Assembly: GCF_048771995.1 (NCBI RefSeq)
Contig: NC_133030.1
Coordinates: forward strand, 62,445,501 to 62,509,500
Length of the DNA stretch: 64,000 nucleotides
DNA from: Taeniopygia guttata
Taxonomy: Eukaryota; Chordata; Aves; Passeriformes; Estrildidae
Reading direction: 5' to 3'
The notes beneath the pieces were generated by a model that was not told the origin of the DNA, ran no database searches, and saw nothing but the letters and a program-made list of their open reading frames with translations. Made by a program: the position numbers and the translations under genes. Shown one piece after another: positions 1-11,800 of this stretch. The first letter of the stretch is position 1. Each line of letters starts with the position of its first letter.

Positions 1-387
1 GGGGCTGGAGAGTCCCTGAGGGAGCTGGGAAGGGGCTGAGCCTGGAGCAAAGGAGGCTCAGGGGGACCTTGTGGCTCTGCACAGCTCCTGCCAGGAGAGG
101 ACAGCCAGGGAGTCGGGCTCTGCTCCCAGAGAACAGGGATAAACAAGGAAAAATAGCCACAAATTGTGCCAGACTAAGTTTAAATTGGATATTCGCAAAA
201 TTTGCCCACGGAAAGGGTGGTCAGTGCCTGGGGAAAGGCTGCCAAGAAACACGGTGGAGTCTCCATCCCTGGAAGTGTCCAAGGAACGCCAGGACGTGGC
301 ACTCAGTGCTCTGGTGGTGACAGTCACAAATCGGTCTCGCTGATCCCAGCTATCTTTCCACACCTGAATGACTCCGTGATTCCGTGA
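1..387 (+). repeat. CR1 LINE 3' fragment, cut by the window edge
   Basis: This is the 3' part of a CR1 retrotransposon in sense orientation. It shows the block reading about opposing bases 50-90 (aaaggaggctcaggggga), the later block with attggatatt, the mutated stretch equal to the usual ccctggaagtgtccaag, and the typical CR1 tail of short repeats ending in gattccgtga. The subfamily is the one with repeated gggagctgggaaggggctg units, also present at 11878-12320 and 57125-57750. Confidence 0.85.
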
Positions 388-439
388 CCCTCCGGAGCCC
401 TCCCAAGAGAACCGGGACCCACCGGCAGCGCCCGGGCCC

Positions 440-875
<436 letters not shown>

Positions 876-954
876 TCATGGCGGAGTCATGAAATGGTTG
901 GGTGGGAAGGGAGTTGTTATAAATGAAAATTTGTCCAGCCAAATTAATATGAAA

Positions 955-1440
955 AATAAAATATTGATTTTACAATCAAATTTTATCTAGCCAGCCACAA
1001 GGAAAGAACAGAGCCGAGCCCGGGGTCGGCCCTGGGTGTGCAACAAAGAGGTCAGCCTCAGCAGAGGTTTTCCTCCATGCCCACACGCCTCTATCCTGGT
1101 ATAAGCAGTTTTTATAGGGAAAATTCCGCCTGAGGCCAAGATTTCAGCAATCAGTCTTTTCTTCTATTCAGAGTCCATATGTTAATAAGATTTTCTTTTT
1201 TGGTGATGAGGGAGAACAAATCACTGTCTGGAGTTTGTTGAATCCTTTGATGAAATTTATGGGAAGGCTGTATTCACATGTATTTGCTTCAGGATTTCCA
1301 GATATCCATCTCGGGTCGTTCACGCTAACGCTCAGCACCTGGGGTTTCTGTATTTCCCCAGACATGGCCCATCTCCTGGCCAGTACCTTCTTACTTGTAA
1401 ATCAGTTTCCAATCTACACCCAGTCTCACCTGCGCTTGTG
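955..1440 (-). repeat. Interspersed repeat, possibly an old LTR fragment
   Basis: This stretch has moderate AT content, no exon-like signals and no CR1 hallmarks. It is bordered on the left by a short CR1-like scrap (about 885-925) and on the right by an AT-rich spacer before a CR1 copy at 1538. I place it among repeats from general resemblance to avian LTR sequence only; family and orientation are not secure. Confidence 0.3.
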
Positions 1441-1537
1441 AGGGGGGGAATCCTAATACAAACATGTATACTCTAACAAATATTCAATATCACATATATC
1501 ATATTAGAAATGGCGCAAATTATATCTACTACACATA

Positions 1538-1785
1538 ACAGGAGTCATGGAATGGTTGGGTTGAAAGGGACCATAAAAAAGTCCTAAAACCACCTCCTCC
1601 ATGGCAGGGACACCTTCCACCATCCCAGGTTGCTCCAAACCCCATCCCAGCCTGGCCTTGGGCACTGCCAGGGGTAGCCACAGCTTCTCTGGGCACCCTG
1701 TGCCAGGGCCTCAGCTCCCTCACAGACAACTCCTAATTCCCAATCTCCCATCCATCCCTGCCCTCCAGCAGTGGGAAGCCAAGAA
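1538..1785 (-). repeat. CR1 LINE fragment, antisense
   Basis: Antisense CR1 3' end: starts with the tail-proximal atggaatggttgggttg, then catggcagggacaccttcc, then ttgctccaaaccccatccc and the conserved box gccacagcttctctgggc. Immediately to its right a 31-bp unit (aagaaaaaccttggggtttt and ten more bases) occurs twice in tandem at about 1781-1842. Confidence 0.85.
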
Positions 1786-2029
1786 AAACCTTGGGGTTTT
1801 ATTCCCCTGCCAAGAAAAACCTTGGGGTTTTATTCCCCTGCCTATGGCTCTTCAAGGAGCAGCTGCTCCCCCAAATCCTGCTTCACCCTGGAGCTCATCC
1901 CAAAACGCGCACCAGGGCAGGCTGGTGGCATGGAAGTGCTTTTGGTGGCTGCCACCGCCAGGGAGGGATCAAACACCTTCTCCTCATGCTGTGCCTCTGA
2001 GCCGAGCTAGTCTGGGTGAAACCTGGAAG

Positions 2030-2575
2030 TTTGGTGTCCTGGAATCCCAGACTGATTTGGGCTGGAAGGGATTTTAGATCCCATCTCATCCCACCCCTGC
2101 CACGACAGGTATTGTAAATGCAGGCGAACCCAATGGGAAGAAATGATGATGTCTGACTCAATTCAGAAGGCTGAATGATTTCTTTATTATAACTATGCTA
2201 AAATACATTAATATACTATATAAAAAGGAAAATACTAAAACCACATACTACTTTCTCTAACTCAACTCTCCCTCTCCAGAGTCCAGCCGCAGGTGGATCG
2301 GATTGACCATCAGGCTCAAACAATCCTCACCAAAATCCAACCAAGCAATCACCCCAGGGAAACAATTCTCCAAACACATTCCACATAGGAAAAACAAGGA
2401 GCAGAAATAGAAATTGTTTTCTCTTTCATTTCTCGCTGTGCACTTGTATGAAAAATCCTGAGAGGGAGAGAAATGTGCTGCCACAGGCAGAGACCCCTTC
2501 CACTATCCCAGGCTGCTCCAAGCCCTGTCCAACTTGGCCTTGAAAACCTCTAGGATGGGGCAGCCCACAAAATAA
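2030..2575 (-). repeat. CR1 LINE fragment split by an inserted LTR
   Basis: The two halves of one antisense CR1 copy, 2030-2112 and 2486-2575, are separated by a 373-bp LTR. The left half carries gatttgggctggaaggg and ccacccctgcca; the right half continues at ccttccactatcccaggctg. The nested order shows that the CR1 copy is older than the LTR. Confidence 0.75.
2113..2485 (-). mobile_element. Solo LTR of an endogenous retrovirus, inserted in a CR1 copy
   Basis: Read on the minus strand it begins TGTGGCAGCACATTT and ends GCCTGCATTTACA, giving TG...CA termini, and holds an AATAAA-type signal in the sequence read as AATAAAGAAATC near its 3' half. No primer site or internal sequence follows, so it is a solo LTR left by recombination. 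It resembles class II (ERVK-type) passerine LTRs from memory; the family is inferred. Confidence 0.65.
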
Positions 2576-3860
2576 TAAGCTTTTGTAATTTAAACCTGCT
2601 TAATGATTTTGAGGAGAAAAAAATAAAGTATTGGTGATGAGATTATTGGCAGAAAACCACAATGGATAGTTCCAAACCACACCTCAGAGGGTGAATGAAG
2701 TAAATTTATTTTTTCCCTGATTTTCTCTCTCCAGTCATTGTGAAGGCAAAAAAATGAACCGTGATACAAATGTACCTAATGTTTGCCTGTCACTGTCAGG
2801 TAATTAATATGTGTGAATATTTATTAAAGTTGGCTTTGGTCTGGATTATTAGCATTGCTTTTCATCCTTAGTGGGGTGAAGTGTTTTTTCTTCTGTAAGG
2901 TGCACATCACTTTTATATTGGCACCTGCTCCTCCCTCCCTTTGTAGGTGGCAGTAACTTCCTGGGGGAGACAAAACAGCCCACGACATACTGGGGACCTT
3001 GAATGTGTTTTACTATTTTTAATAATAAAAATTTGGATCTGATCTTGATCTGTCAGCCCCTCGGGGCTGGGGTCTGCACCCCGAGCCCCCCGGTTCAGAG
3101 TGGGGCAGAGAGCCCTGTGTTCCTCCACTGTGTGACTGTGAAAAATGACCAGATAATATTGGTTTTTGCATTTATGTATTAGATTTTGCATGTTGTTAGA
3201 GACTATAAGTAAATTATTATTATTAAACTTGTTTATTATTACATTAATTTTAATTAATTAATTAATTATTATTATAATTGGTAAAAAGTAGCAATTATAA
3301 CTCTTTTTAGCTGTTTGTTAATATAATCTATCAGTTTAAGTGTGCACTGTGTTGCTCATAGAAATAGTAGTGTAATGAATATAATATCTATGTATCACTT
3401 ATGGAAATAATGTGATTAATGTATTGTTTTATATGTGAAAAGCCTTTTGTGTAACTAAAAACACTGTAAGGCCATCCACTGACCAACCTATCCAGGTGAT
3501 AACTGTGACACAAACCAGAGCAATTAGAGAATACCATGTTTAATTTAATTTAATTTAATACCGAATCCTTATCAGAGGATGTGAAACAGCAGGATGGAGA
3601 CACAAGAAGAAATAAAATACATTGACCTGACAGCCCAGGATGTCATGCAGATAAACCCGAGTGTGAAGCTGTCAAACAAAGGAGTTCCCAAAACATCAGA
3701 AAGTTGCAAGAAGGTTTGAATAATGCATGAAATTCATGAATATGCATGTGCTTCAGCAGTGTAACCACACAGTGTGTATGTACCCGTGCTGGGCAGCTCT
3801 GGGCCAGGAGCACCCCGGCGCTGGAAATATTCTCCTTCTTTTAGAAATGAAGAAATAGGA
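2576..3860. other. Intergenic stretch without recognised genes
   Basis: Between PSMC6 and ERO1A. Contains AT-rich sequence, a TTAA-rich run at about 3235-3285 (taattaattaattaatta) and a short (TTTAA)n run near 3540. The stretch 3560-3850, including gctgggcagctctgggccag, looks like repeat-derived DNA that may belong to the AT-rich element that follows. I see no exon or RNA gene. Confidence 0.4.
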
Positions 3861-5345
3861 TTGTAGAAAAATTTTTTTAAACCTGATAGATTATAAAGTA
3901 TGTATTTGTCTATAAATTTTAAGGTAAGAAATATTAATTTACAAATGATATGGAATAGGATAGATATGGTTGAGACAGAAATAGGAGTAAGTTTTAAAGG
4001 ATGGCCTTAAAGAAAAGTTAAATACTTTAGAAAAATAGAATTATGAAAGATACATTGTATTAAGATCCACAAAAATTAATTTTAAATGATTAGCTTTAAA
4101 ACATTTACAGTATGGTGTGGTAAAAACTGATAGGCCAAGAAACGCTTATAGCATATTTTATAGTGTAATTAAGAAATATATAATATAATATAATATAATA
4201 TAATATAATATAATATAATATAATATAATATAATATAATATAATATAATATAATATAATATAATATAATATAATATAATATAATATAATATAAACATCTA
4301 TTATATATTACATATACATATGATATTATATATTATATATTACATATATAATATTATGTATATATTATATATAATATATACATATATAATGTTATATATG
4401 TAATATATATATCTATGTAATTTGTATATACATAGATATACATACTGGGATGATGTATTACATTACATTATATATGACATATTAATATATACATATTAAT
4501 ACATGTGTATATTATATATACATGTATATACATATTATATATACATATATAATAATATAGTGTACATATATTGTTAGTACTACATATCATTATAATATAA
4601 TATAATGTAACATTATAATATAATATAATATAATATAATATAATATAATATAATATAATATAATATAATATAATATAATATAATATAATATATGTCTATT
4701 ATATATTATATATACATATAGACATGTAATATTATATATTATCTATTACATATATAATATTATATATGTAATATATATACCTATGTAGTATGTATACAAA
4801 TATATACATATTGGGATGATTTATTACATTACATTATATATGACATATTAATATAAACATATTAATACCTGTATATATTATATGCATATTATATATACAT
4901 GTATACTAATATACATATTATATTATTATTGCTACATATAATGTAATGTAATGTAATGTAATGTAATATAATATAATATAATATAATATAATATAATATA
5001 ATATAATATAATATAATATAATATAATATAATATAATATAATATAATATAATATAATATAACGTAATGTAATATAATATAACGTAATATAACGTTATATA
5101 ACATAACGTATTATAACGTAATATAACGTAACATAACGTAACAACGTAACGTAACAATATAACGTAACATAACGTAACTTAATATAACAATATAACGTAG
5201 CAGAACATAATATAATGTAACATAACATGAATATTACAGTGTAACTAAGAAATCATGAGCTTCTGACCGTAATAGCGTGAATTGTAACACCTGCACTATC
5301 TCACCTTCAAACGGAACTAAGAATAGAAGGAAAGTTTTTAAAGCG
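3860..5345 (+). repeat. AT-rich interspersed repeat with an internal microsatellite expansion
   Basis: The left part (3860-4180) and right part (5230-5345) align in order with a single continuous segment at 48650-49075 read on the opposite strand; shared anchors include aatactttagaaaaata, taattttaaat and ctttaaaacatttaca on the left and taagaaat...agcttctga and aagtttttaaa on the right. The roughly 1.05 kb between them is the TA-rich array. The element family is not recognised; an LTR-retrotransposon origin is possible. Confidence 0.55.
4170..5235. repeat. (TAATA)n pentanucleotide array with higher-order duplication
   Basis: Three blocks of the 5-bp unit TAATA/ATATA (about 4173-4292, 4608-4692 and 4960-5060) are separated by AT-rich segments of roughly 270-315 bp that are copies of each other; both carry the marker gggatgat(g/t)tattacatt and tatatgacatattaata. 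After 5060 the unit drifts into AACGTAATATAACGTA-like variants with CpG. Such arrays often differ in length between individuals and can be misassembled. Confidence 0.9.
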
Positions 5346-5399
5346 AATGAGTCAAAAGACCGCAAAGCTCAGTCCGACGAGCCGTGTCGTTTATCACGG

Positions 5400-5870
5400 A
5401 TGTGAGACGTGCTGCATGAGGCCGCCCCGCGCAGCTCCGTCCCGCTCCGTGCGGCTCCGTGCGACTCCGTCCCGCTCCGCGCGGCTCCGCGCCGCTCCGT
5501 GCGGCTCCGTGCCGCTCCGTGCCGCTCCGTGCCGCTCCGTGCGGCTCCGCGCCGCTCCGTGCGGCTCCGCGCGGCTCCGCGCGGCTCCGCGGGGCTCCGC
5601 GGGGCTCCGTGCCGCTCCGTGCGGCTCCGCGCCGCTCCGTGCGGCTCCGCGCGGCTCCGTGCGGCTCCGCGCGTCGCCGCCGGGGCCGCGCCCCGCTCGC
5701 ACCGCCCCGCCCGGGGCGCGGCCCCGGCGGAGCGCAGAGCCCGAGCGCGGCCATGGCGGCGCGGATCGTCCCGCCGGCGCTGCTGGCGCTGCTGGCGCTG
5801 CCCGCCGCGCTGCCCCGCGGCGCCGAGCGCCGCTGCTTCTGCCAGGTGGGCTGCGGGGCTCGGCGTGGGA
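5400..5870 (+). promoter_or_regulatory. ERO1A: CpG-rich ERO1A promoter and 5' UTR region
   Basis: CpG-dense block ending in the first ERO1A exon. It includes the decamer array and an ACGTG at 5407-5411, the core of a hypoxia response element; ERO1A is a known HIF-1 target in mammals, but a single 5-bp match is weak evidence. No TATA box is visible in the 80 bp between the array and the start codon. The transcription start cannot be fixed. Confidence 0.5.
5431..5670. repeat. 24-unit decamer array GC(G/C)GCTCCG(T/C)
   Basis: Exactly 10-bp periodic for 240 bp: nearly every unit is gcggctccgt, gccgctccgt or gcggctccgc, with a few one-base variants. The array ends 83 bp before the ERO1A start codon and so lies in the promoter or 5' UTR. 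It leaves several frames open on both strands, which explains long Arg/Ala/Pro-rich open frames here; none resembles a protein. Confidence 0.95.
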
Positions 5871-8800
5871 AGGGAGTGGAGCTGCTGGGGAGAGTGAGCA
5901 GGAGGGCTCGGAGATGCTCCGAGGGCTGCGGGAGCTTTCCTGTGTGGAAAGGCTGGGAGAGCTCAGAGCCCCTTGCAGGGCCTAAAGGGGCTCCAGGAGA
6001 GCTGGAGAGGGACTGGGGACAAGAATGGAGGGACAGGACACAGGGAATGGCTCCCACTGCCAGAGGGTAAGGCTGGACGGGATATTGGGAAGGAATTCCT
6101 CATGTGAGGATGGGAAGGCTCTGGCACAGGTGCCCAGAGCAGCTGTGGCTGCCCCTGGATCCCTGGAAGTGTCCCAGGCCAGGCTGGACAGGGCTTGGAG
6201 CAACCTTGGTGGAAGGTATCCCTGCAATGGCAGGGGTGGGACTGGATGAGCTTTGAAGTCCTTTCTCACCCAAACCATTCAGGGATTCTGTGATTCTCTT
6301 CCATGCCATCTTAACTGTATTCTCTCCCTGCTCCCATCAATAGAAGGGAGTGTTGCTGTTGGGGCAGGACAGGAATGAGAAGACTCACTCAGAAGGTTGT
6401 TGAGAGTAAAACTCCGATTTATTTAAAATATACTGCTCATTTATACAGAGCTTTGCAAAGGCTAAATTTATTGGTTTTGAAGTGAAAACAACCTACACTA
6501 TTGGTGTAGAGTGCTTGATGCACAGTGATAGAACTTAACTATAAACAATGTGAGAACAAGAGAGATAAAGAATTATTTACATTCTCTCCAGTTCTTTCCC
6601 AGGAGTCTGCCTGGCTAGAAACTCTTAGTTTCTTTTCTTTGACTGAATCTGAGCCCCACAGGGGAGTGCTCCAACTTTTTCAGCATTTCTTCCCCAGCTA
6701 CCCAGCTGCCTGTCCTGGGATGTTTCAGGGATATCATTGCTATCCCTGGCAGCTGCTCCATCCCCTCTCCTGCCTTGCTGTTCTCCCAGCTCTGCTGTCC
6801 AGGAGACAGCGTGGCTGCAGCAGGCTCCTGCCACCCTGCCCTGCCGTGCCCAGGTGGGAGCTGGGCTGCTCTGCTCCCTAAAACTCTTCCAGGGTTAATT
6901 CCTCTTGTTTGTGCCACTGTGAACTCAGTGCAGCTTCTGCTGAGGTACAGAAATGAGTGAATTGAGTACAGTAGACCAAGCATCTCGTCTGCTGTAGATC
7001 CAGGAAGAGATCACTCTGCAGTTCCTTCTGACACCACTTTGCACAAGCAAAGTGGCTGCCCCTGGATCCCTGGAAGTGTCCAAGGCCAGGTTGGATGGGG
7101 CTTGGAGCACCCTGGGATACAGAAAGGTGTCCTGCTATGGCAGGGGATGACATAAGATAGTTTTTGAGGTCCCCTGCAACCTGAATAATTCCTGTGATAA
7201 GCACATTTGCAAGATCAAGGAGTGAAGATGTCACAATGTCTTTAGTCCTTTATTTTGTTGCCTTTAAAAACAGGAAGCTTTTATAAAGGCTACTCTTGCT
7301 TGTATTAAATTTCTAGTCCTTAAGTGTGGGTCAGGAATTGAGAGTGGAGAAAGAAAACAAATGGAATTCCACTCTTGGCTTTGGCTTTGCCTTCTGGGGT
7401 GGCTGTTGACACTTTCAGCATCCTGTGGAAATGGTAAATAAAAGCTCTACTGATAAAAAATTGAAAAACATGCATTTAGATTGTGGATCTCTGCAGGGTT
7501 TTTCCTTGCAGCTTCCTTTGAATGTTGAGTCAGGAGTGTGGAATGAGATGAGGAGCTAAGCACTAACTGAACTGGCATTCTGGCATGGCAGTGACTGGCA
7601 GGCTCTTTTCCTTGGGCTGGAGGAGCTGCCCTGGTGCTCTGTGCACTGCTGGGTTGTTGCAACACACTTTTCATTCTGTGGAGCAGCCTGGTTTTTCCTA
7701 CAAATATTTAAGGCAGGATTTTTTATTACCTTTAGGAAAAGGTGCCATGTAGGGCAGCATTTCTCACCCTCTCTAACCACCAAACCTTTTAAATCACACC
7801 CGAGGGCTGCCTCATCTTTTGGTTAAAAATAATCTGCTGATCTCCTTTTGCAGAGCTGGCCTGGTGGTTTTTATTTGCCACCAAAGAAAATACAGGGACT
7901 GCCTTAAACGATTTGGTTTGCCCTCCTTTGTTTAGCTCTTTGAAGGCCTGGTACAGCTCTTGGTTTTCCATGAGATGAAGAAGCCTCAATGTGAGTGACT
8001 GGAAGAGCTCTGACTTGTCTGCCAGCCTGTTCTGGGACAGGTGACAAGGGCCACTTTTGGGAGTGCTGCTCCAGCAATATTCCAAGTGCTGACTTCAGCA
8101 GGCTGTGATTCTGGAATGGGTGTTGCACTCCTGTCTGCCTGCACCCAGGGCAATGCCTCACCTGCTTTTTGTCACTGTTATTTTACCTCCCTTTCTTGGA
8201 GACCAAGCAGCCCTGAAACTTTTATTAGAAACATCCATCTGTTGCTACATACACTCATGTTTCAAATACTGTTTTCTGCTTCCCAGCCTCTGATTAACAT
8301 TCCAATATCAAAATCCCCTCAAATTTTACAGGCAGCTCATCCCCCCCTGGAGATATTCCTGTTTGCATCACAGCTTTAGTCAGCCGTGGATGTCTGCTGT
8401 ATATTCCTGGTAATTATTGTTCATTTGCTGTTTACAGGCTGATGCAGCTGCATTAAGGATGTGCTGCAGGTGTTTTGCAGACGGGGATTTTGTGAAAGTT
8501 TCCGGTCTGGCAGAGGGCTGGCTCCCTTTGGGAATGTTTCTGTGGGCAGGATGCTGTCATTAGGGGTGAGTCTGGCCATGGAGAGTTTCCTCCTTGGCAC
8601 CTGGGCAGGTTCTTGTGTTCCTGTGGATTGGTGTTTGCTCGGCAGCCTCCAGGGCAGGAATTCATTCCTAGCACAGTTTCTATTTTTCTGAGAAAGAGGA
8701 ACTCTCCTCTCTTCAGGAGGAGCTTCCAGGTGGAGAGAAGCAGATCTTTGGAGGTACATTCTGCCCCTCTGCTCTGCTCTGGTGAGATCCCTCCTGGAAT

Positions 8801-11800
8801 TCTGTGTCCTTGCAGAAAGGAGGGACATGGAGCTGTTGGAGCAAGTCCAGAGGAACCACCAAGATGATCAGAGCAGCTCTCCTGTGAGGAAAGGCTGGGA
8901 GAGTTGGGATTGTTCAGCCTGGAGAAGAGAAAATTTCAGTGTGGCCTAATTGTGACCTTCCTGTACCTGAAGGGAGATGACAGGAAAGATGGAAAGAGAG
9001 GATTCACAAGGGATGGAGGGACAGGACACAGGGAATGGCTCCCACTGCCAGAGGGCAGCATTAGATGAGATATTGGGAAGGAATTCTTCCCTGTGAGGGT
9101 GGGAAGGCCCTGGCACAGGTGCCCAGGGTAGCTGTGGCTGCCCCTGGATCCTTGGAAGTGTCCCAGGCCAGGTTGGATGAGGCTTGGAGCAATCTGGGAT
9201 GATGGAAGGTGTCCCCACCCATGGCCCTACCCAAGGGATGGTACTAACTGGTCTTTAGGCTCCCTTCCAACCCAAACCATTCTGGGATGCTGTGACAGCC
9301 CTTCAGGCCCTGTGGTTTGACCCCATCCCATGTGAGATTTGCTTCTGTGTGAGTTCTGGAAAACCTAATCCTTGTGTTCTGGGCAGAAGATGGGGATAAA
9401 CCCCTGGAATGACAGATAATGCTCCAGGGCAGGTGCAGGAATGACTGTCCTCAGCTGGCTGCCAGCAACTTGCTCCAAGTGCAGTGGCAAGGATGAAAGG
9501 GAAATCATCTATAGAACCATAGAATATCCTGAGTTGGAAGGGACCCACAAGGATCATGGATGTCCAACTCCTTTGTGCCCCGAAACTTCTGCTGGGGGAA
9601 CAGGGAAGGCATCTGCTCACCATCAGCCTGGGACTTGTCCAGAAGAGCAGGCAGTGCCAGGGAAGTTGGTACAGGCTAAACCAAACCCCTCAGCCTCTGT
9701 GGCATTCCCTTCCCTGTGCCCTGTTGTGGCCGTGGGGGGAGATGCAGGGAAAAGTTCTCCTGTGGTTTGGGTCACAGTGAGAAGAAATCCCAAAATCCAC
9801 TGTGACACTCAGGGCAGCAGAAAGAGGTGGGAAGAGGAGGCTGGCATGGAAGGGAAGGAGGCTGAAGCAGAGGCCAAGCCCAGGGATTGCAGAGTCCCTG
9901 CTGTTCCCAGCAGTGAGGTGGAGGTTGGATTTTGGGATTGCAGCATTTCACCCTGGGAGCTTACTCAGCACCCAGAGCTGCTCCTGCTGCTCCCTTGCCT
10001 CTCTTCCCAGTGGGACAGCCCAGCCCTGCCCCTCAGCCTCCTGTCAGCTTCTCACACCCAGGGCAGTGGAGGAAAACCCCTCAGCTGGGTGATTCAGGGT
10101 GCCAGCAAGCTCATGGCACGTGTTGGGGACTGGATCCATCCCTGGTTTGTCTCACACAGCTGCTCTCCTTGGCACAGGCTGAGGATGTAGGTAAATATTT
10201 TGTTTGTGGGGTGGGAGGAAGTGTTTTGAGGTACCACCCACTGGAGGGCACGTTTGATACAGAGCTCAGCTGCTCTGGCAGCAGGAGGTGAAGTCCCAGA
10301 CCAAGTGAGGGATGAAAAATGGGTTCTGGGGCTCATGGAGCAAGAGGGAACCTCTGAAATGAAGACAAATCCTGCCAAATGATCTGACACTGCCACTTCC
10401 CTGAGCCTTGAAGTGGCTCAGCTTCAAGCTGTTTGCTGGGGGCATCACTGGAGCTTTCACCAGGGCTCTGAGGAGCCTCAGCTCTGGATGTTCTTGGTGC
10501 TACTTCTCTTCTGTGCTCCTTTGGCTGTGAGCTTTGCTAGGCTGGGCTCACACAGGCTGGGGAAATTGCCCATTTCTGCCCAGTCTGACTGAAATCCTTG
10601 GAGGAAGAAAGATTGAGCAGATGTGAATTTTTCCCAGCACCTTTCCCTTTGCCCCTTGCCCCCACAGGTGTGTTCAGGGTGACCCTGAGGCTGATCCCAC
10701 CAATAAAGTGCTATTTGGAGAGCTCCAAAGCACAACCCCCATCCAGTCCTAAGGATTTTGGGAACATCTGCAGTGCTTCCCTGGTGGGGTAAAGCACAGA
10801 CAACAGCTCCTGGTGGAAGAAGTAGTACAGTGATATTATCCACATTAATATATTTATTTCCAGCTCCTCTTGCACTGTTGGTCTGTTTTCTGACATCTTT
10901 TCCTACTACTAGAAGACAAAGTTAGGTTACAAGGTTGCAGCTGAAGCCCCAAGCTCAGATCTTTCAGTGTATAACTTTCATGTCTTGTGTATAGTTTTAT
11001 GCAATGTTCAGCCTGCAAACTGAATGATTTAATTGCAAACTGAATGATTTAATTGCAGGCTATGCAAACCAAATAAAATTAAGTCCACGTGAGCTGCTGT
11101 CATCTCTTTTGGCTTGACAAGAGAAAAAGTGATGTTAGTTTTGCATCTCTGGGTTATATTCAGGATGAAGTTGGTTCTGGCTCGAATTGGTCACCAGACA
11201 TAACAAATCCAGACCTGGCCCAAGTGATACTTCCAGTGGTGGGGCTGGTGGGAGCTCCAATGTTCCCACTTTTGCAGGGATGTCGTTCCTTTGGAGTGAC
11301 ATCTTTGTCAAGCATGGATAGAGAGAGCAGCTGAAGATTGTCCCCAGATCTTTTTTTAGGTCACTTTTAGACCCAACCTTTAAACTTCCTGCCTTTAAGG
11401 ATGCCAAGATTTCAGGAAATAAAAATGTGGCTGGTTGGTGGCTTGCTGTGTTTTATTGTTTTGATGTGTTTTTTTTTTTTTTTTAATGTCTATATAAAAT
11501 TTGCAACAGCTTTAAATTGGGTAACTGGATTAGCAAATTGCTACTGTTTGCTTTTACAAGGGTGATTCAGGTTAGTTGAAATCTTAAATCACTGTTAATC
11601 TTCATTACTGTGCAAGATGCAGACAGAATTCAGTAAATGTGTGAGGGTGACACACCGAGTTTCAGTGTAAACACTTAAAATATGAGTGAGCCTCCAAATC
11701 ATGCTGCCTCAACAAAACAGAGTTATTCCAGTGAGGTAGGGAATTCTGGCTATTTTTTCCCCCACCTCCCCATTTCATGTGACTCTGTGCTCCTTTTCTG

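Noticed and set aside
4170-5235. AT-rich array as a possible replication origin or matrix attachment region
   Set aside because: Composition alone cannot support this, and the array is explained as microsatellite expansion.
5338-6070. Long Arg/Ala/Pro-rich open frames on both strands near ERO1A exon 1
   Set aside because: They follow from the 10-bp decamer array; only the frame starting at 5753 continues into known ERO1A exons.
9441-10190. 249-codon open frame in ERO1A intron 1
   Set aside because: It overlaps a CR1 scrap and unique intron DNA, and no family is recognised.
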